A DNA stretch of 20,352 nt, from the NCBI GenBank assembly GCA_017394765.1, contig JAFPXF010000030.1:1-20352 (forward strand). The letters are read 5' to 3'. The position numbers were made by a program, and so were the translations under genes. This document shows positions 1 through 9,296 of the stretch, one piece after another. Below the pieces are notes generated by a model. That model saw nothing but the letters and a program-made list of their open reading frames with translations. It did not search any database and was not told the DNA's origin. How positions within the stretch are numbered: the stretch's first letter is position 1; each line of letters begins with the position of its first letter. Origin of the DNA: Bacteroidales bacterium (lineage in GTDB: Bacteria > Bacteroidota > Bacteroidia > Bacteroidales > WCHB1-69).

Positions 1-20
1 CTGCTGACGCTGTTTCCGTG

Positions 21-960
<940 letters not shown>

Positions 961-961
961 A

Positions 962-982
962 ATCATTTGCGAACCAAATGAT
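962..982. repeat. Perfect 8-bp inverted repeat at the CRISPR junction
   Basis: ATCATTTG (962-969) and CAAATGAT (975-982) are perfect reverse complements around a 5-nt loop. The palindrome begins one base after the truncated repeat. It may mark a recombination point or simply be part of the broken gene. Confidence 0.6.
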
Positions 983-1068
983 GATGGCGAAACTTTTGCC
1001 ACCTCTAAACAGAGTATCAGTTATCCTATATTTAACAATCTGGGAGAAGGGGAATTAAAGAAAAAAAT

Positions 1069-1095
1069 CAGTTGTCAAAGATTTATTGACAACTG
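1069..1095. repeat. Perfect 10-bp inverted repeat, 7-nt loop
   Basis: CAGTTGTCAA (1069-1078) pairs with TTGACAACTG (1086-1095). No T-run follows on the plus strand, so it is a poor intrinsic terminator in that direction. The A-run at 1061-1067 would give a U-run on the minus strand, but no minus-strand gene ends here. It overlaps the last codons of the gene fragment 962-1102. Confidence 0.6.
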
Positions 1096-1129
1096 GCAAT
1101 GACAACAAGCATATGTAAAATACCATATG

Positions 1130-1180
1130 GTCCCGTTAGGGACAAAAGCTTGATAGCCAAAGGTTGAAGTGCGAGAAATG
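1130..1180 (+). repeat. Dispersed palindromic repeat, left copy
   Basis: This 51-nt stretch opens with the small palindrome GTCCC-gtta-GGGAC and continues AAAAGCTTGATAGCC. It aligns without gaps to 20266-20316 at 38 of 51 positions by my count. Twelve of the 13 differences are transitions. Short palindromes of this type, followed by a TAGCC-like block, are scattered through intergenic DNA in some Bacteroidales genomes (recollection, not searched). Confidence 0.65.
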
Positions 1181-1208
1181 TCCGAAGATGGAATGGAACG
1201 CGGGAAAG

Positions 1209-1257
1209 TCGCGGCGCGAGAGAAGATTGAGACGAGATTGTGCGCTGCTCGCCGCGA
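1209..1257. repeat. Hairpin element TCGCGGCG/CGCCGCGA, left copy
   Basis: TCGCGGCG (1209-1216) is the exact reverse complement of CGCCGCGA (1250-1257), giving an 8-bp GC stem around about 33 nt. The reverse strand of this copy shares the 14-mer TTTCGCGGCGAGCA and the 9-mer GCGCCGCGA with 20091-20142, so the two copies lie in opposite orientation. Confidence 0.6.
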
Positions 1258-1278
1258 AACGGATGAAGGGTTCGACGA

Positions 1279-1299
1279 GCCCGCGTGAGGGATTGAAAC
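1279..1299 (+). repeat. Possible decayed CRISPR-repeat relic
   Basis: The stretch contains CCCGCGTG followed two bases later by GGATTGAAAC. Both blocks occur in the same order in the array repeat, where 7 nt separate them, so this could be a repeat with a 5-nt net deletion. It lies about 320 nt beyond the truncated repeat on the same strand. Chance similarity in GC-rich repeat DNA cannot be excluded. Confidence 0.4.
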
Positions 1300-1526
1300 G
1301 GAAATGGCTGGCGGGGAATCCGTTGCACACCTTAGGAAATTTGCAAAAAGGGTGAAACTGTCAAGCACATGTGCGGTTGCTGCCAGACATTGCAGTGGAA
1401 AGCCCGACGGCGCGGCGGCATTTGATTGCGTATGCGAATGCGACGTGATTCCGCGCCACCGCGCCGGCACGCCCAAATAAAAAAGATGCAAGAGCCCTGA
1501 TTTGTGTCATCAAGTATATAATTCCT
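1300..1526. other. Intergenic DNA without a recognisable gene
   Basis: I see no credible gene here. Short arginine-rich frames on both strands look like by-products of GC-rich DNA. One widely spaced inverted repeat is present, GGCGCGG (1409-1415) with CCGCGCC (1451-1457). The stretch becomes AT-rich after about 1475, towards the terminator of the minus-strand operon. Confidence 0.5.
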
Positions 1527-1565
1527 AAAAAAAATGGCCAAGAACGCTTGAACGTCCTTGGCCAT
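1527..1565 (-). terminator. Rho-independent terminator of the gyrA-TPR operon
   Basis: ATGGCCAAGAACG (1534-1546) pairs, with one mismatch, with ACGTCCTTGGCCAT (1552-1565). On the minus strand the hairpin is followed by eight T residues (the A-run 1527-1534). It lies about 20 bp beyond the stop codon of the 395-residue TPR gene. Confidence 0.9.
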
Positions 1566-1584
1566 CTGATTATCGTACCACTTT

Positions 1585-2772
1585 TTAGTGTTGGATTCTG
1601 GCATTGATCTTGTCGTTGAGTTCCTGCGGGACTTCCAACCCCAACTTGACCTTCAATTCGCGAAGGTGCTTGTTGTTGTCCAAGTTGTCGGAGAAAATAT
1701 CGTAAGCCTTCTGGCACCACTCGTGGGCCTTTTGCGTCAACTCCTTCAATTCGGGAGAATTGTTCATCGCAATGGCCTCGTCCCATTTTTTCTCCTTCTT
1801 CAACTCAGCAATCTTGTCCTCGATGGCATGCATTCTCTCATAGAACATATAACCCATCTGCTCGTTCAACTTGAAAGAGTTCGGTTTTGTAACCAAAGCA
1901 TTGGTCAACAGTTCTTCCGCCTTCTGGAAAGACTTGAAGTTGCTCAGGTAGTTGGTACACACAGCAACCATCGTGTCGGAAGAACTCACAGCCAAAGCAG
2001 AGTCGCAAATGGACATCAAATTGTCTTCCTGTCCCGTCATGGAATAGAAGTTCATCAAAGTCTCGTACACGGATGCAATCGTGTTTGCATCCTTCTTGGC
2101 AACCGCCAGTTTTTCAGCCATTTTGCCACAATTGGCAGTATCCTTGTCATCAAGATACATATAATACAGCTCGATGAGTCCGTAGGTGAAGTTCGGGTTG
2201 TTGTTGACTGACTTCAGGAACATGGCCTTGGCATTCTCGTTATCCTTCAACTGATCCTTGTAGATGACAGCTGCCTGATAGTAAGCCAATGAGGCATTGG
2301 GGGACTTGGAAATCTCGAAGTTCTTGGCAGACTGCACAAAATTGTCAAGAGCCTTCTGGTATTTTCCCTCGTTCAGATAACGCAAACCTTCGTCATAGAA
2401 GGGCTGAGCGCAGAGTTTCTGGCCATCCAGGGCTCCCAACATACCCATCTTGGGTTTCACAGAAGCATCCAATTGCAGGGCCTTGAAGAACGATTCGTTG
2501 GCAATGCTTAATGCCTCGGGATAGCGCGGCACATAGTTCGAATCGGCTTGCATCTTTTTCTGATCGGTGTTCAGCAAGTTGATGTACACGTTTCCTCTCA
2601 TCAACCACACTTGAGCGTTGTCGGGATACGCTTCGACGCAGCTTTCGATGAACTTCTTGGCTTTGGGAGCCTGATTCTGTCTCAGGCACTGCCAAGCGTC
2701 ATCAATGCAAGTTTGGGCAAAAATGGTCGAACCAACCATCAAAGCGACTAAGAGAAGGGTTAACTTTTTCAT
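1585..2772 (-). CDS. Secreted TPR-repeat protein (395 aa)
   Basis: The protein starts MKKLTLLLVALMVGSTIFAQ, a classic signal peptide with likely cleavage after the Ala at residue 19, so it should act in the periplasm or at the outer membrane. The rest is helical with TPR-like units, for example around AWQCLRQNQAPKAKKFIESC and the segment GLRYLNEGKYQKALDNFVQS, typical alternations of small and aromatic residues. TPR proteins are scaffolds for protein contacts; no catalytic motif is visible. It is the last gene of the gyrA operon: its start lies 34 bp after the preceding TPR gene, with no clear promoter between, and a terminator follows. It resembles its upstream neighbour in size, signal peptide and repeats, and could be an old duplicate. 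The partner is unknown. Confidence 0.9.
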   Translation of the reverse strand: MKKLTLLLVALMVGSTIFAQTCIDDAWQCLRQNQAPKAKKFIESCVEAYPDNAQVWLMRGNVYINLLNTDQKKMQADSNYVPRYPEALSIANESFFKALQLDASVKPKMGMLGALDGQKLCAQPFYDEGLRYLNEGKYQKALDNFVQSAKNFEISKSPNASLAYYQAAVIYKDQLKDNENAKAMFLKSVNNNPNFTYGLIELYYMYLDDKDTANCGKMAEKLAVAKKDANTIASVYETLMNFYSMTGQEDNLMSICDSALAVSSSDTMVAVCTNYLSNFKSFQKAEELLTNALVTKPNSFKLNEQMGYMFYERMHAIEDKIAELKKEKKWDEAIAMNNSPELKELTQKAHEWCQKAYDIFSDNLDNNKHLRELKVKLGLEVPQELNDKINARIQH

Positions 2773-2806
2773 TGTAGTGTTGTTTTGAATGGGTTATTAA
2801 ACTTGA

Positions 2807-3991
2807 TTATTTTTCTATTTCTTTGATTAATTTATCAATTTCATCATATTTGGGAGATTGTTGGCGGGCATAAATGGCCTTCAGGGTATTGAGCAGGTTC
2901 AGGTCTTGCGGTTCCAAAGCCCGTGCCTGTTCAAAATACGCAGCCGATTGCGACAACTCCTGCTCGGACCGTGATTTGTATTCCAAAGACTCAGGACTGT
3001 TCGGGTTATGCAAAGCCGACTGGTTATACTGGTTGAACAATTTTTCAGAAATGCTGTAATGACATACACCCAAGTTGTAGAGAATCACGAAATTCCCTGG
3101 CGACAATGCATTGGCCTTGTCCAAAAGGCTCACCGCCTCCTCGTATTCTTTCTCCCTGATGTGGAAATTCGACAGGTTCACAAACTCATCGGCACTTTGC
3201 AGCCTGTTCGCCGGGATATTCTTCAGTCTGTTCTTGGCTGCAATGCTGTCGCCCAGCCAAAACAGATAGTCGATCTCCGCAATGGACAAGCTCACATTGC
3301 CCGGCAATTTGGACTTGGCTTGGGCAAGGGTTTTTTCAGCCATCTCCCTGTTGTTTTCCGTCTTATAGCTTTCCAAGAGCCGAATGTACACGTATGGCAT
3401 TTGCGAGCCATCGTCGATGGCCTTCTGATAATATGTGCGCAAATCCTTGGTGTCGCCCATTGCCTCAATCGTGTAAGCATAATAGTAGTACAGGTCACCG
3501 TTCATCGGATATTGCGGTTTGTCCATCTCGTATGAGGCGATGCCCTTGGCAAGCGTGGCCTTGGCGCCTTCATAATCCTTGGCAATAAGCTGATCCACGC
3601 CGCGCACCAGAAGAAGCGGGTAAAGCTGCTTCATGGCATCCTTGGCGGAGAACATCTCCATAGCCTCGGCATTCGGATTGATTTCCATGGACTTGGCAAA
3701 AGCGTCGTAAGCTTCCACAGGAGCATCGGGATGAAGAATCTGGAACTGAGGGTCCTTTTGTTTGGCCCCATACTCTTCATTGGCCAAAAAATAGCAGATA
3801 TTGCCTTTGTAAAGCCATGTTTGCGCTTTGCCGGAGAGCTTCTCGTCCTGCGTGCAAAGATCGATTGACTCCTTGGCCTTGGCGAAATTTTTGTCATAAT
3901 AGAAATTGTAGGCCTTGGTCAGGGATGCCTTCTGGGCATACAAGCCGAGAGATACCGCAAAAATCCAGGAAAATAGTATAAGGCGTTTCAT
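2807..3991 (-). CDS. Secreted TPR-repeat protein (394 aa)
   Basis: I place the start at the ATG at 3991, giving MKRLILFSWIFAVSLGLYAQ, a signal peptide with likely cleavage after Ala 19. An alternative TTG start at 4009 would only add MIFSEA before it. The mature protein is built of helical TPR-like units, for example YYDKNFAKAKESIDLC near the N-terminus and FHIREKEYEEAVSLLDKANA in the C-terminal half, and ends in a charged helix. It begins about 14 bp after the gyrA stop codon, so it is almost certainly co-transcribed with gyrA. A secreted TPR protein behind gyrA is, from memory, a recurring arrangement in Bacteroidales. Its role is unknown; assembly of an envelope complex is a guess. Confidence 0.9.
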   Translation of the reverse strand: MKRLILFSWIFAVSLGLYAQKASLTKAYNFYYDKNFAKAKESIDLCTQDEKLSGKAQTWLYKGNICYFLANEEYGAKQKDPQFQILHPDAPVEAYDAFAKSMEINPNAEAMEMFSAKDAMKQLYPLLLVRGVDQLIAKDYEGAKATLAKGIASYEMDKPQYPMNGDLYYYYAYTIEAMGDTKDLRTYYQKAIDDGSQMPYVYIRLLESYKTENNREMAEKTLAQAKSKLPGNVSLSIAEIDYLFWLGDSIAAKNRLKNIPANRLQSADEFVNLSNFHIREKEYEEAVSLLDKANALSPGNFVILYNLGVCHYSISEKLFNQYNQSALHNPNSPESLEYKSRSEQELSQSAAYFEQARALEPQDLNLLNTLKAIYARQQSPKYDEIDKLIKEIEK

Positions 3992-4005
3992 TGCTTCAGA
4001 AAAAA

Positions 4006-6564
4006 TCAATTGTCAGACAATTCTTTTTCATCCGAGTTTAACGAAGCATCCGTATTTTCAGGATTTTCGTTTGTCGGGGTCTCTTCCATTTCGTCTTCGT
4101 CTTCCTCGTCTTGGCGCGGCACGACACAAACAGCCGCGATCGTGTCATCCTTTCGCAAATCGATCAGCTTGACACCCTGTGTGTTACGACCGAGGATGCG
4201 AAGCGTGTCCACATGCAGGCGGATGGCGATGCCGGAGCGGTTGATAATCATCAGGTCGTCATCGTCCGTCACATCCTTGAGGGCGATGAGGTTGCCGGTC
4301 TTCTCTGTGATCTTGATGGTACTGATACCCTTGCCGCCACGGTGGGTGATACGATAGTCTTCCAAGAGGGACCGTTTGCCGAAACCGTTCTGCGACACTA
4401 TCAAAACGTTGCTTCTGTGGTTGTCAATGACGAGCACGCCCACGATGCAATCGTCCGGGCCTGCAAGCGTGATGCCACGCACGCCGGCGGCGGTACGGCC
4501 CATGGCGCGGAGTTCCTCGTTTTCCTTGAACCGGATGGCACGGCCGGAATGCAGAGCCAACATGATGTCGCTGTTGCCATCGGTGAAGCGGGCGGCAATC
4601 AGGCGGTCGCCTTCGCGCACGTTAATGGCGATGATGCCCTTCTTGCGCGGATGCGAGTAGGCGTCAATATTGGTCTTCTTGATGATGCCCTTTTCGGTGC
4701 AGAGGATGACAAAATGATTATTGATGTAGTCGGGATCCGTGATGCTCTTGAGGTTGATGATGGATGCGATACGGTCATCCTCCTCAATCTCGAGAATATT
4801 CTGGATAGCGCGGCCTTTGGAGGTCTTGACGCCTTCGGGGATCTCGAACACGCGCAGCCAAAAGCATTTGCCTTTTTCCGTGAAGAAGAGCAAATAGTTG
4901 TGGTTGGTAGCCATATAGAGGTGTTCGATGAAATCCTCGTCGCGTGAGCTGCCACCCTTGGAGCCCTTTCCGCCACGGTTCTGGACCTTGTATTCGGCCA
5001 GCGGGCAGCGTTTGATGTAGCCCAAATGGGAGATCGTTATCACCACCTCATCATCGGGGATGGTGTCTTCCACGCGGAACTCGGCGGAATTGAACTCGAT
5101 CGGAGAGAGGCGCGGATCGCCATATTTGTTTTTGATTTCCTGAAGCTCGTTTTTGATGATTTCCATGCGGAGATGTTCGTCGGCGAGCACTTTCTGGAGA
5201 TATTCAATAAGCTTGAGCAGTTCGTCATACTCATTCTGGATCTTCTCACGTTCGAGGCCGGTAAGTTGACGCAGGCGCATTTCGACGATAGCCTTTGCCT
5301 GGATCTCAGTGAAGCCCCATTTCTCCATCAAACCGTTCTGGGCTTCCTGCACTGTTTGCGAGGCCCTGATGAGGGCGATGATTTCGTCTATGATGTCAAG
5401 GGCCTTGAGAAAGCCTTCCAGTATATGGGCGCGAGCCTGGGCCTTCTTGAGGTCAAACTGAGCACGGCGGGTGACCACCGAATGGCGGTGCTTCACATAC
5501 TCCACGATGAGATCCTTCAAATTCAGCGTCATCGGGCGTCCGTTCACGAGGGCGACGTTGTTGACGCTGAAGGAGGTTTGCAGGGAGGTCATTTGATAAA
5601 GCTTGTTGAGGATGACCTCGGGCACCACATCGCGACGCAAGTCATAGACGATGCGCGTGCCGTTGCGCTTGTTGGAGAGGTTCTCAATATTCGTGATACC
5701 CACAATCTTGTCCTCCTTCACCAAGTTGACCGTATGTTCAATCATGTCGGAGGGATTGACTTGATACGGCAAGGAGGTGACGATGATGCGGTTTTTGTTT
5801 TTGTCCACCTCAAATTCAGCGTGGCCGCGCATGACAACGCGCCCGCGGCCCGTCTCGAAGGCCTCGCGCACACCCTGATAGCCATAGATCATGCATCCCG
5901 ACGGGAAATCGGGAGCCTTGATATACTGCATCAGTTCCGGGATGGTGATGTCGTTGTTGTCAATATAGGCACAAATGCCGTCACAAACCTCGCCAAGATT
6001 ATGGGGGGCCATGTTGGTGGCCATACCGACTGCGATACCGGCGGAACCATTCACCAAAAGGTTAGGGATCTTGGAGGGGAGGACTGTCGGTTCGGGGATG
6101 GAGTCGTCAAAATTGAGGGTCATGTCCACGGTGTCCTTCTCGATGTCGGCCACCATGTCTTCAGCGGATTTGCGAAGGCGGGCTTCCGTGTAACGCATGG
6201 CAGCGGGGCTGTCGCCATCAACGGATCCGAAGTTGCCCTGGCCGTCCACAAACGGGTAGCGCAGCGACCACGGCTGGGCCATGCGAACCATGGCATCATA
6301 GACGGCAGAGTCGCCGTGGGGATGATACTTACCGAGCACCTCGCCCACGATTCTGGCCGATTTCTTATAAGGTTGTGTGGAGACTATGTTGTTGTCCCAC
6401 ATGGCATAGATGATGCGGCGTTGGACAGGCTTTAGACCGTCGCGCACATCGGGAAGCGCACGGGAGACAATCACGGACATGGAATAGTCGATATAGGCCG
6501 TCTTCATCTGATTTTCGATGTTGACCTGTACGATTTTTTCACCTAACTTTTCTTCTTCATTCAT
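4006..6564 (-). CDS. gyrA: DNA gyrase subunit A
   Basis: GyrA is the DNA-cleaving subunit of gyrase, which with GyrB and ATP introduces negative supercoils. The N-terminal half carries the winged-helix/tower region; the catalytic tyrosine is Tyr125 in [10 protein letters not shown]. The quinolone-determining region reads [10 protein letters not shown] (81-90), keeping Ser86 and Asp90, the positions equivalent to E. coli Ser83 and Asp87, so no resistance change is visible there. A coiled-coil arm lies around 430-480. The C-terminal beta-pinwheel starts near 505 and holds the GyrA box as QNRGGKG (528-534), where E. coli has QRRGGKG; its presence favours GyrA over ParC. About 40 acidic residues end the protein. 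At 852 residues it has normal length. It is the first gene of a three-gene operon, divergent from clpC. Confidence 0.98.
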   Translation of the reverse strand: MNEEEKLGEKIVQVNIENQMKTAYIDYSMSVIVSRALPDVRDGLKPVQRRIIYAMWDNNIVSTQPYKKSARIVGEVLGKYHPHGDSAVYDAMVRMAQPWSLRYPFVDGQGNFGSVDGDSPAAMRYTEARLRKSAEDMVADIEKDTVDMTLNFDDSIPEPTVLPSKIPNLLVNGSAGIAVGMATNMAPHNLGEVCDGICAYIDNNDITIPELMQYIKAPDFPSGCMIYGYQGVREAFETGRGRVVMRGHAEFEVDKNKNRIIVTSLPYQVNPSDMIEHTVNLVKEDKIVGITNIENLSNKRNGTRIVYDLRRDVVPEVILNKLYQMTSLQTSFSVNNVALVNGRPMTLNLKDLIVEYVKHRHSVVTRRAQFDLKKAQARAHILEGFLKALDIIDEIIALIRASQTVQEAQNGLMEKWGFTEIQAKAIVEMRLRQLTGLEREKIQNEYDELLKLIEYLQKVLADEHLRMEIIKNELQEIKNKYGDPRLSPIEFNSAEFRVEDTIPDDEVVITISHLGYIKRCPLAEYKVQNRGGKGSKGGSSRDEDFIEHLYMATNHNYLLFFTEKGKCFWLRVFEIPEGVKTSKGRAIQNILEIEEDDRIASIINLKSITDPDYINNHFVILCTEKGIIKKTNIDAYSHPRKKGIIAINVREGDRLIAARFTDGNSDIMLALHSGRAIRFKENEELRAMGRTAAGVRGITLAGPDDCIVGVLVIDNHRSNVLIVSQNGFGKRSLLEDYRITHRGGKGISTIKITEKTGNLIALKDVTDDDDLMIINRSGIAIRLHVDTLRILGRNTQGVKLIDLRKDDTIAAVCVVPRQDEEDEDEMEETPTNENPENTDASLNSDEKELSDN

Positions 6565-6632
6565 TTTTTCGTATCTTTTATTTCTTCTAATTCATTAGTT
6601 GATAAAACTTTGCATTTTGCAAAAAGAAAGCA

Positions 6633-6662
6633 CGAAAATACGATTTTTTTCGAGAAAGTCAA
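6633..6662 (-). promoter_or_regulatory. Putative gyrA promoter
   Basis: On the minus strand TTG (6662-6660) is followed after 19 nt by TATTTTCG (6640-6633). This fits the Bacteroidota consensus of a -33 TTG and -7 TAnnTTTG with one mismatch. It would give a leader of about 60 nt before the gyrA start. Confidence 0.45.
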
Positions 6663-6687
6663 CATAAAAATTGAGGCCCATTTTTTG

Positions 6688-6695
6688 TATTTTTG
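6688..6695 (+). promoter_or_regulatory. Putative clpC -7 box
   Basis: TATTTTTG matches TAnnTTTG exactly and lies about 40 nt before the clpC ATG. A -33 element is not convincing; TTG at 6671-6673 is closer than usual. No heat-shock operator is evident. Confidence 0.5.
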
Positions 6696-6734
6696 CCGCC
6701 TCGAACTTAATACAATCTTAAGTATAAACAGAAA

Positions 6735-9257
6735 ATGGATATACAATACTCTGACGAAATGACCTACGCTTTGGAAGAAGCGCGGAAAATTGCCGTTTAT
6801 TATCATTCTCAAAACATCGGGATGGAGCACATCATGGTCGCCCTCATGCGATACCCAGGCGAAAGCATCACCAAGAGTCTGTTCAACGTGTATCGTCTGG
6901 ATGTGGACTTGATCCGCACACAATTGGAGGAGATGATTGAGAAAAACGAGAACAAGGTGGAGACCACTCCCGAGAGCATTCGTTTCAACACACAAACAGA
7001 CAACACCTTGCGTTTATCATACCTGATTTCCAAGGAATATCGCAGCGACAAGGTGGAGTCGTATCATTTTGTTCTGGCACTGTTGCGAGACGGGCGGAAC
7101 GACTCTGCCAACGTGGTGAAGATGCTTCTCACACGCGGTGGTATCACATACAACTCTTTTGTCTCGGAGGTGAAGCGGGAACTCAACATGGAGGCGGGCC
7201 GCACGGAAGCGCTTTCCGGCGGCGGCGAGGAGGATGACGAAGACGACCGCCGAAGCACCGCCCGTCCCAAGAAGGGAGCCGGCAAAGGGTCTGCCACTCC
7301 GATGATCGACAGTTTTGGCAAGGATCTCACCCAGTATGCCTCCGACGGCAAATTAGATCCCGTTGTGGGGCGGCAGAAAGAGTTGGAGCGCATCGCGCAG
7401 ATTCTGAGTCGCCGCAAGAAGAACAATCCCGTGCTCATTGGCGAGCCCGGCGTGGGGAAGTCGGCCCTTGCCGAGGGATTGGCCATGAAGATTGTGGAGG
7501 GCAAAGTTTCGCGCACGCTCATGAACAAGCGCCTAATCGCCCTTGACATGGCCTCGTTAGTGGCGGGCACCAAATACCGCGGCCAGTTCGAGGAGCGTGT
7601 CAAGACCATCCTCACCGAAATCGAAAAGAACCCCAACATCATCCTTTTCATCGACGAGTTGCACACCATGGTGGGAGCAGGCAACGCGCCGGGCAGCATG
7701 GACGCATCCAACCTCTTCAAACCCGCCCTTGCGCGCGGCGAGATGCAGTGCATCGGCGCCACCACTCTTGACGAATACCGCGAGTACATCGAAAAGGACG
7801 GCGCTCTGGAGCGCAGGTTCCAGAAGATCATTCTCGAGCCCACCTCGCCGGAAGAGACCATAGAGATTCTCCACAACATCAAAGACAAGTACGAAGACCA
7901 CCACACGGTGCGCTACAGCGACGAAGCCATCAAGGCCTGCGTTGCCCTCTCCAACAGGTACATCACCGACCGTTGCCTCCCCGACAAGGCCATCGACGCC
8001 CTCGACGAGGCCGGCGCCCGCATGCACATCCAGAACATCCATGTCCCGGAAGAGCTGCTGCAAGTGGAGAAACAGATTGCCGAATTTGAGAAGCTCAAGA
8101 CAGAGGCCATCAAGGAGCAGCAGTACAACGCCGCCGCCGGCTATCGCGACCAGATCAAGCAACTGGAGACCACTCTTGAGAACATCAAGAGAGAGTGGGA
8201 ACAGAAATCAGACCTCGAGCGCCCCTCGGTCACCGAAGAGACTGTGGCGGAAGTCATCGCCATGATGACCGGCGTGCCCACACAGCGCATCTCCACCAAC
8301 GAAGGCGCCCGTTTGCTGAAGATGGCAGACGAACTGCGCGGCAAAGTCATCGGCCAGGACGACGCCATTGTCAAGATTGCCAAGGCCATCCGCCGCAACC
8401 GCGCCGGTCTCAAAGACCCCAACAAGCCCATCGGCACCTTCATATTCCTCGGTCCCACGGGTGTGGGCAAAACCTACCTCGCCAAAGTGTTGGCCGAGTA
8501 CCTCTTCGACTCCCAAGACGCCATCATCCGCATTGACATGAGCGAATACATGGAGAAACACACCGTGTCGCGTCTCATTGGCGCGCCACCGGGCTATGTA
8601 GGCTACGAGGAGGGCGGACAACTCACTGAAAAGGTGCGCCGCAAGCCCTACTCCATCGTCCTGCTTGATGAGATCGAGAAAGCTCATCACGATGTCTATA
8701 ACGTGCTGCTCCAAGTCTTTGACGAGGGACAACTCACCGATGGCATGGGCCGCAAAGTCGATTTCAAGAACACGATCCTCATCATGACTTCCAACGTCGG
8801 ATCCCGCGAGCTGAAAGACTTCGGCACGGGTGTCGGTTTCAGCACCGACGCCACAAAGGCCGCACAGAACAAGGTCGAACAGGGCATTCTCGAAAAGGCC
8901 CTCAAGGTCACCTTCTCGCCAGAATTCCTCAACCGTGTGGACGATGTCATCTACTTCAACTCCCTTGGCAAGGAAGAGGTGATCCAAATCATCGACATTG
9001 AGCTCAAGAAGGTACTCGACCGTGTGCGCGACCTCGGCGTGCAGGTCACCGTCACCGACAAGGCCAAGCAGTATCTTGCCGACACGGGGTGGGATCCCAA
9101 CTACGGCGCCCGTCCGCTGAAGCGCGCCATCCAGAAGAACGTGGAGGACATCCTCGCCGAAGAGATCCTGAACCAAGCCCTGCCTGAAGGCTCCTCCGTG
9201 GAGCTCGACTATGACGAGGAGAAGGAAGAGATGACCATCACAGGCCACAAAGCATAG
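6735..9257 (+). CDS. clpC: ClpC-type AAA+ unfoldase
   Basis: This is a class I Clp/Hsp100 ATPase that unfolds proteins and feeds them to ClpP. The order is: two Clp N-repeats (about 5-150); an acidic, Gly-rich linker (160-190); AAA1 with Walker A GEPGVGKS (236-243) and Walker B FIDE (305-308); a UVR-like coiled segment (about 445-485), which marks ClpC rather than ClpA or ClpB; AAA2 with Walker A GPTGVGKT (573-580) and Walker B LLDE (643-646); and a small C-terminal D2 domain. The tripeptide VGF (700-702) is the ClpP-docking loop of ClpC, so a degradative rather than disaggregating role is expected. Length, 840 residues, is normal. clpC diverges from gyrA and lies 39 bp before kdsC, with no terminator between. 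Confidence 0.97.
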   Translation: MDIQYSDEMTYALEEARKIAVYYHSQNIGMEHIMVALMRYPGESITKSLFNVYRLDVDLIRTQLEEMIEKNENKVETTPESIRFNTQTDNTLRLSYLISKEYRSDKVESYHFVLALLRDGRNDSANVVKMLLTRGGITYNSFVSEVKRELNMEAGRTEALSGGGEEDDEDDRRSTARPKKGAGKGSATPMIDSFGKDLTQYASDGKLDPVVGRQKELERIAQILSRRKKNNPVLIGEPGVGKSALAEGLAMKIVEGKVSRTLMNKRLIALDMASLVAGTKYRGQFEERVKTILTEIEKNPNIILFIDELHTMVGAGNAPGSMDASNLFKPALARGEMQCIGATTLDEYREYIEKDGALERRFQKIILEPTSPEETIEILHNIKDKYEDHHTVRYSDEAIKACVALSNRYITDRCLPDKAIDALDEAGARMHIQNIHVPEELLQVEKQIAEFEKLKTEAIKEQQYNAAAGYRDQIKQLETTLENIKREWEQKSDLERPSVTEETVAEVIAMMTGVPTQRISTNEGARLLKMADELRGKVIGQDDAIVKIAKAIRRNRAGLKDPNKPIGTFIFLGPTGVGKTYLAKVLAEYLFDSQDAIIRIDMSEYMEKHTVSRLIGAPPGYVGYEEGGQLTEKVRRKPYSIVLLDEIEKAHHDVYNVLLQVFDEGQLTDGMGRKVDFKNTILIMTSNVGSRELKDFGTGVGFSTDATKAAQNKVEQGILEKALKVTFSPEFLNRVDDVIYFNSLGKEEVIQIIDIELKKVLDRVRDLGVQVTVTDKAKQYLADTGWDPNYGARPLKRAIQKNVEDILAEEILNQALPEGSSVELDYDEEKEEMTITGHKA

Positions 9258-9296
9258 GAGCGAAGCACTTTGAATTTAGAATTTTGAACTTGAACA

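Larger units (their letters stand above)
962..1102 (+). pseudogene. 3' fragment of an unidentified gene, fused to the CRISPR end
   Basis: From the base after the CRISPR junction a frame stays open for 46 codons and ends with TGA at 1100-1102. It reads IICEPNDDGETFATSKQSI and continues to KKKISCQRFIDNWQ, a mixed composition that looks like real protein. It has no ATG and no start of its own. Upstream the frame runs into the repeat and meets a TAG at 932-934. This suits the tail of a gene whose front was lost when the array end was formed or disrupted. I do not recognise the family. A chance open frame of this length is possible. Confidence 0.35.

Noticed and set aside
1069..1095. Inverted repeat as a terminator of the CRISPR transcript
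   Set aside because: The stem is good but no T-run follows on the plus strand.
1075..1786. Arg- and Ser-rich frames on the minus strand and a Lys/Arg-rich 63-codon frame on the plus strand
   Set aside because: They cross palindromic repeats, the terminator or the TPR gene, have no recognisable family and a composition expected of non-coding GC-rich DNA.
4111..6435. Long plus-strand frames of 278 and 469 codons inside gyrA
   Set aside because: They are antisense shadows of a certain gene; their protein sequence shows no family features.
8208..9248. Minus-strand 346-codon frame inside clpC
   Set aside because: Antisense to the conserved AAA2 region of ClpC; a shadow caused by codon bias.
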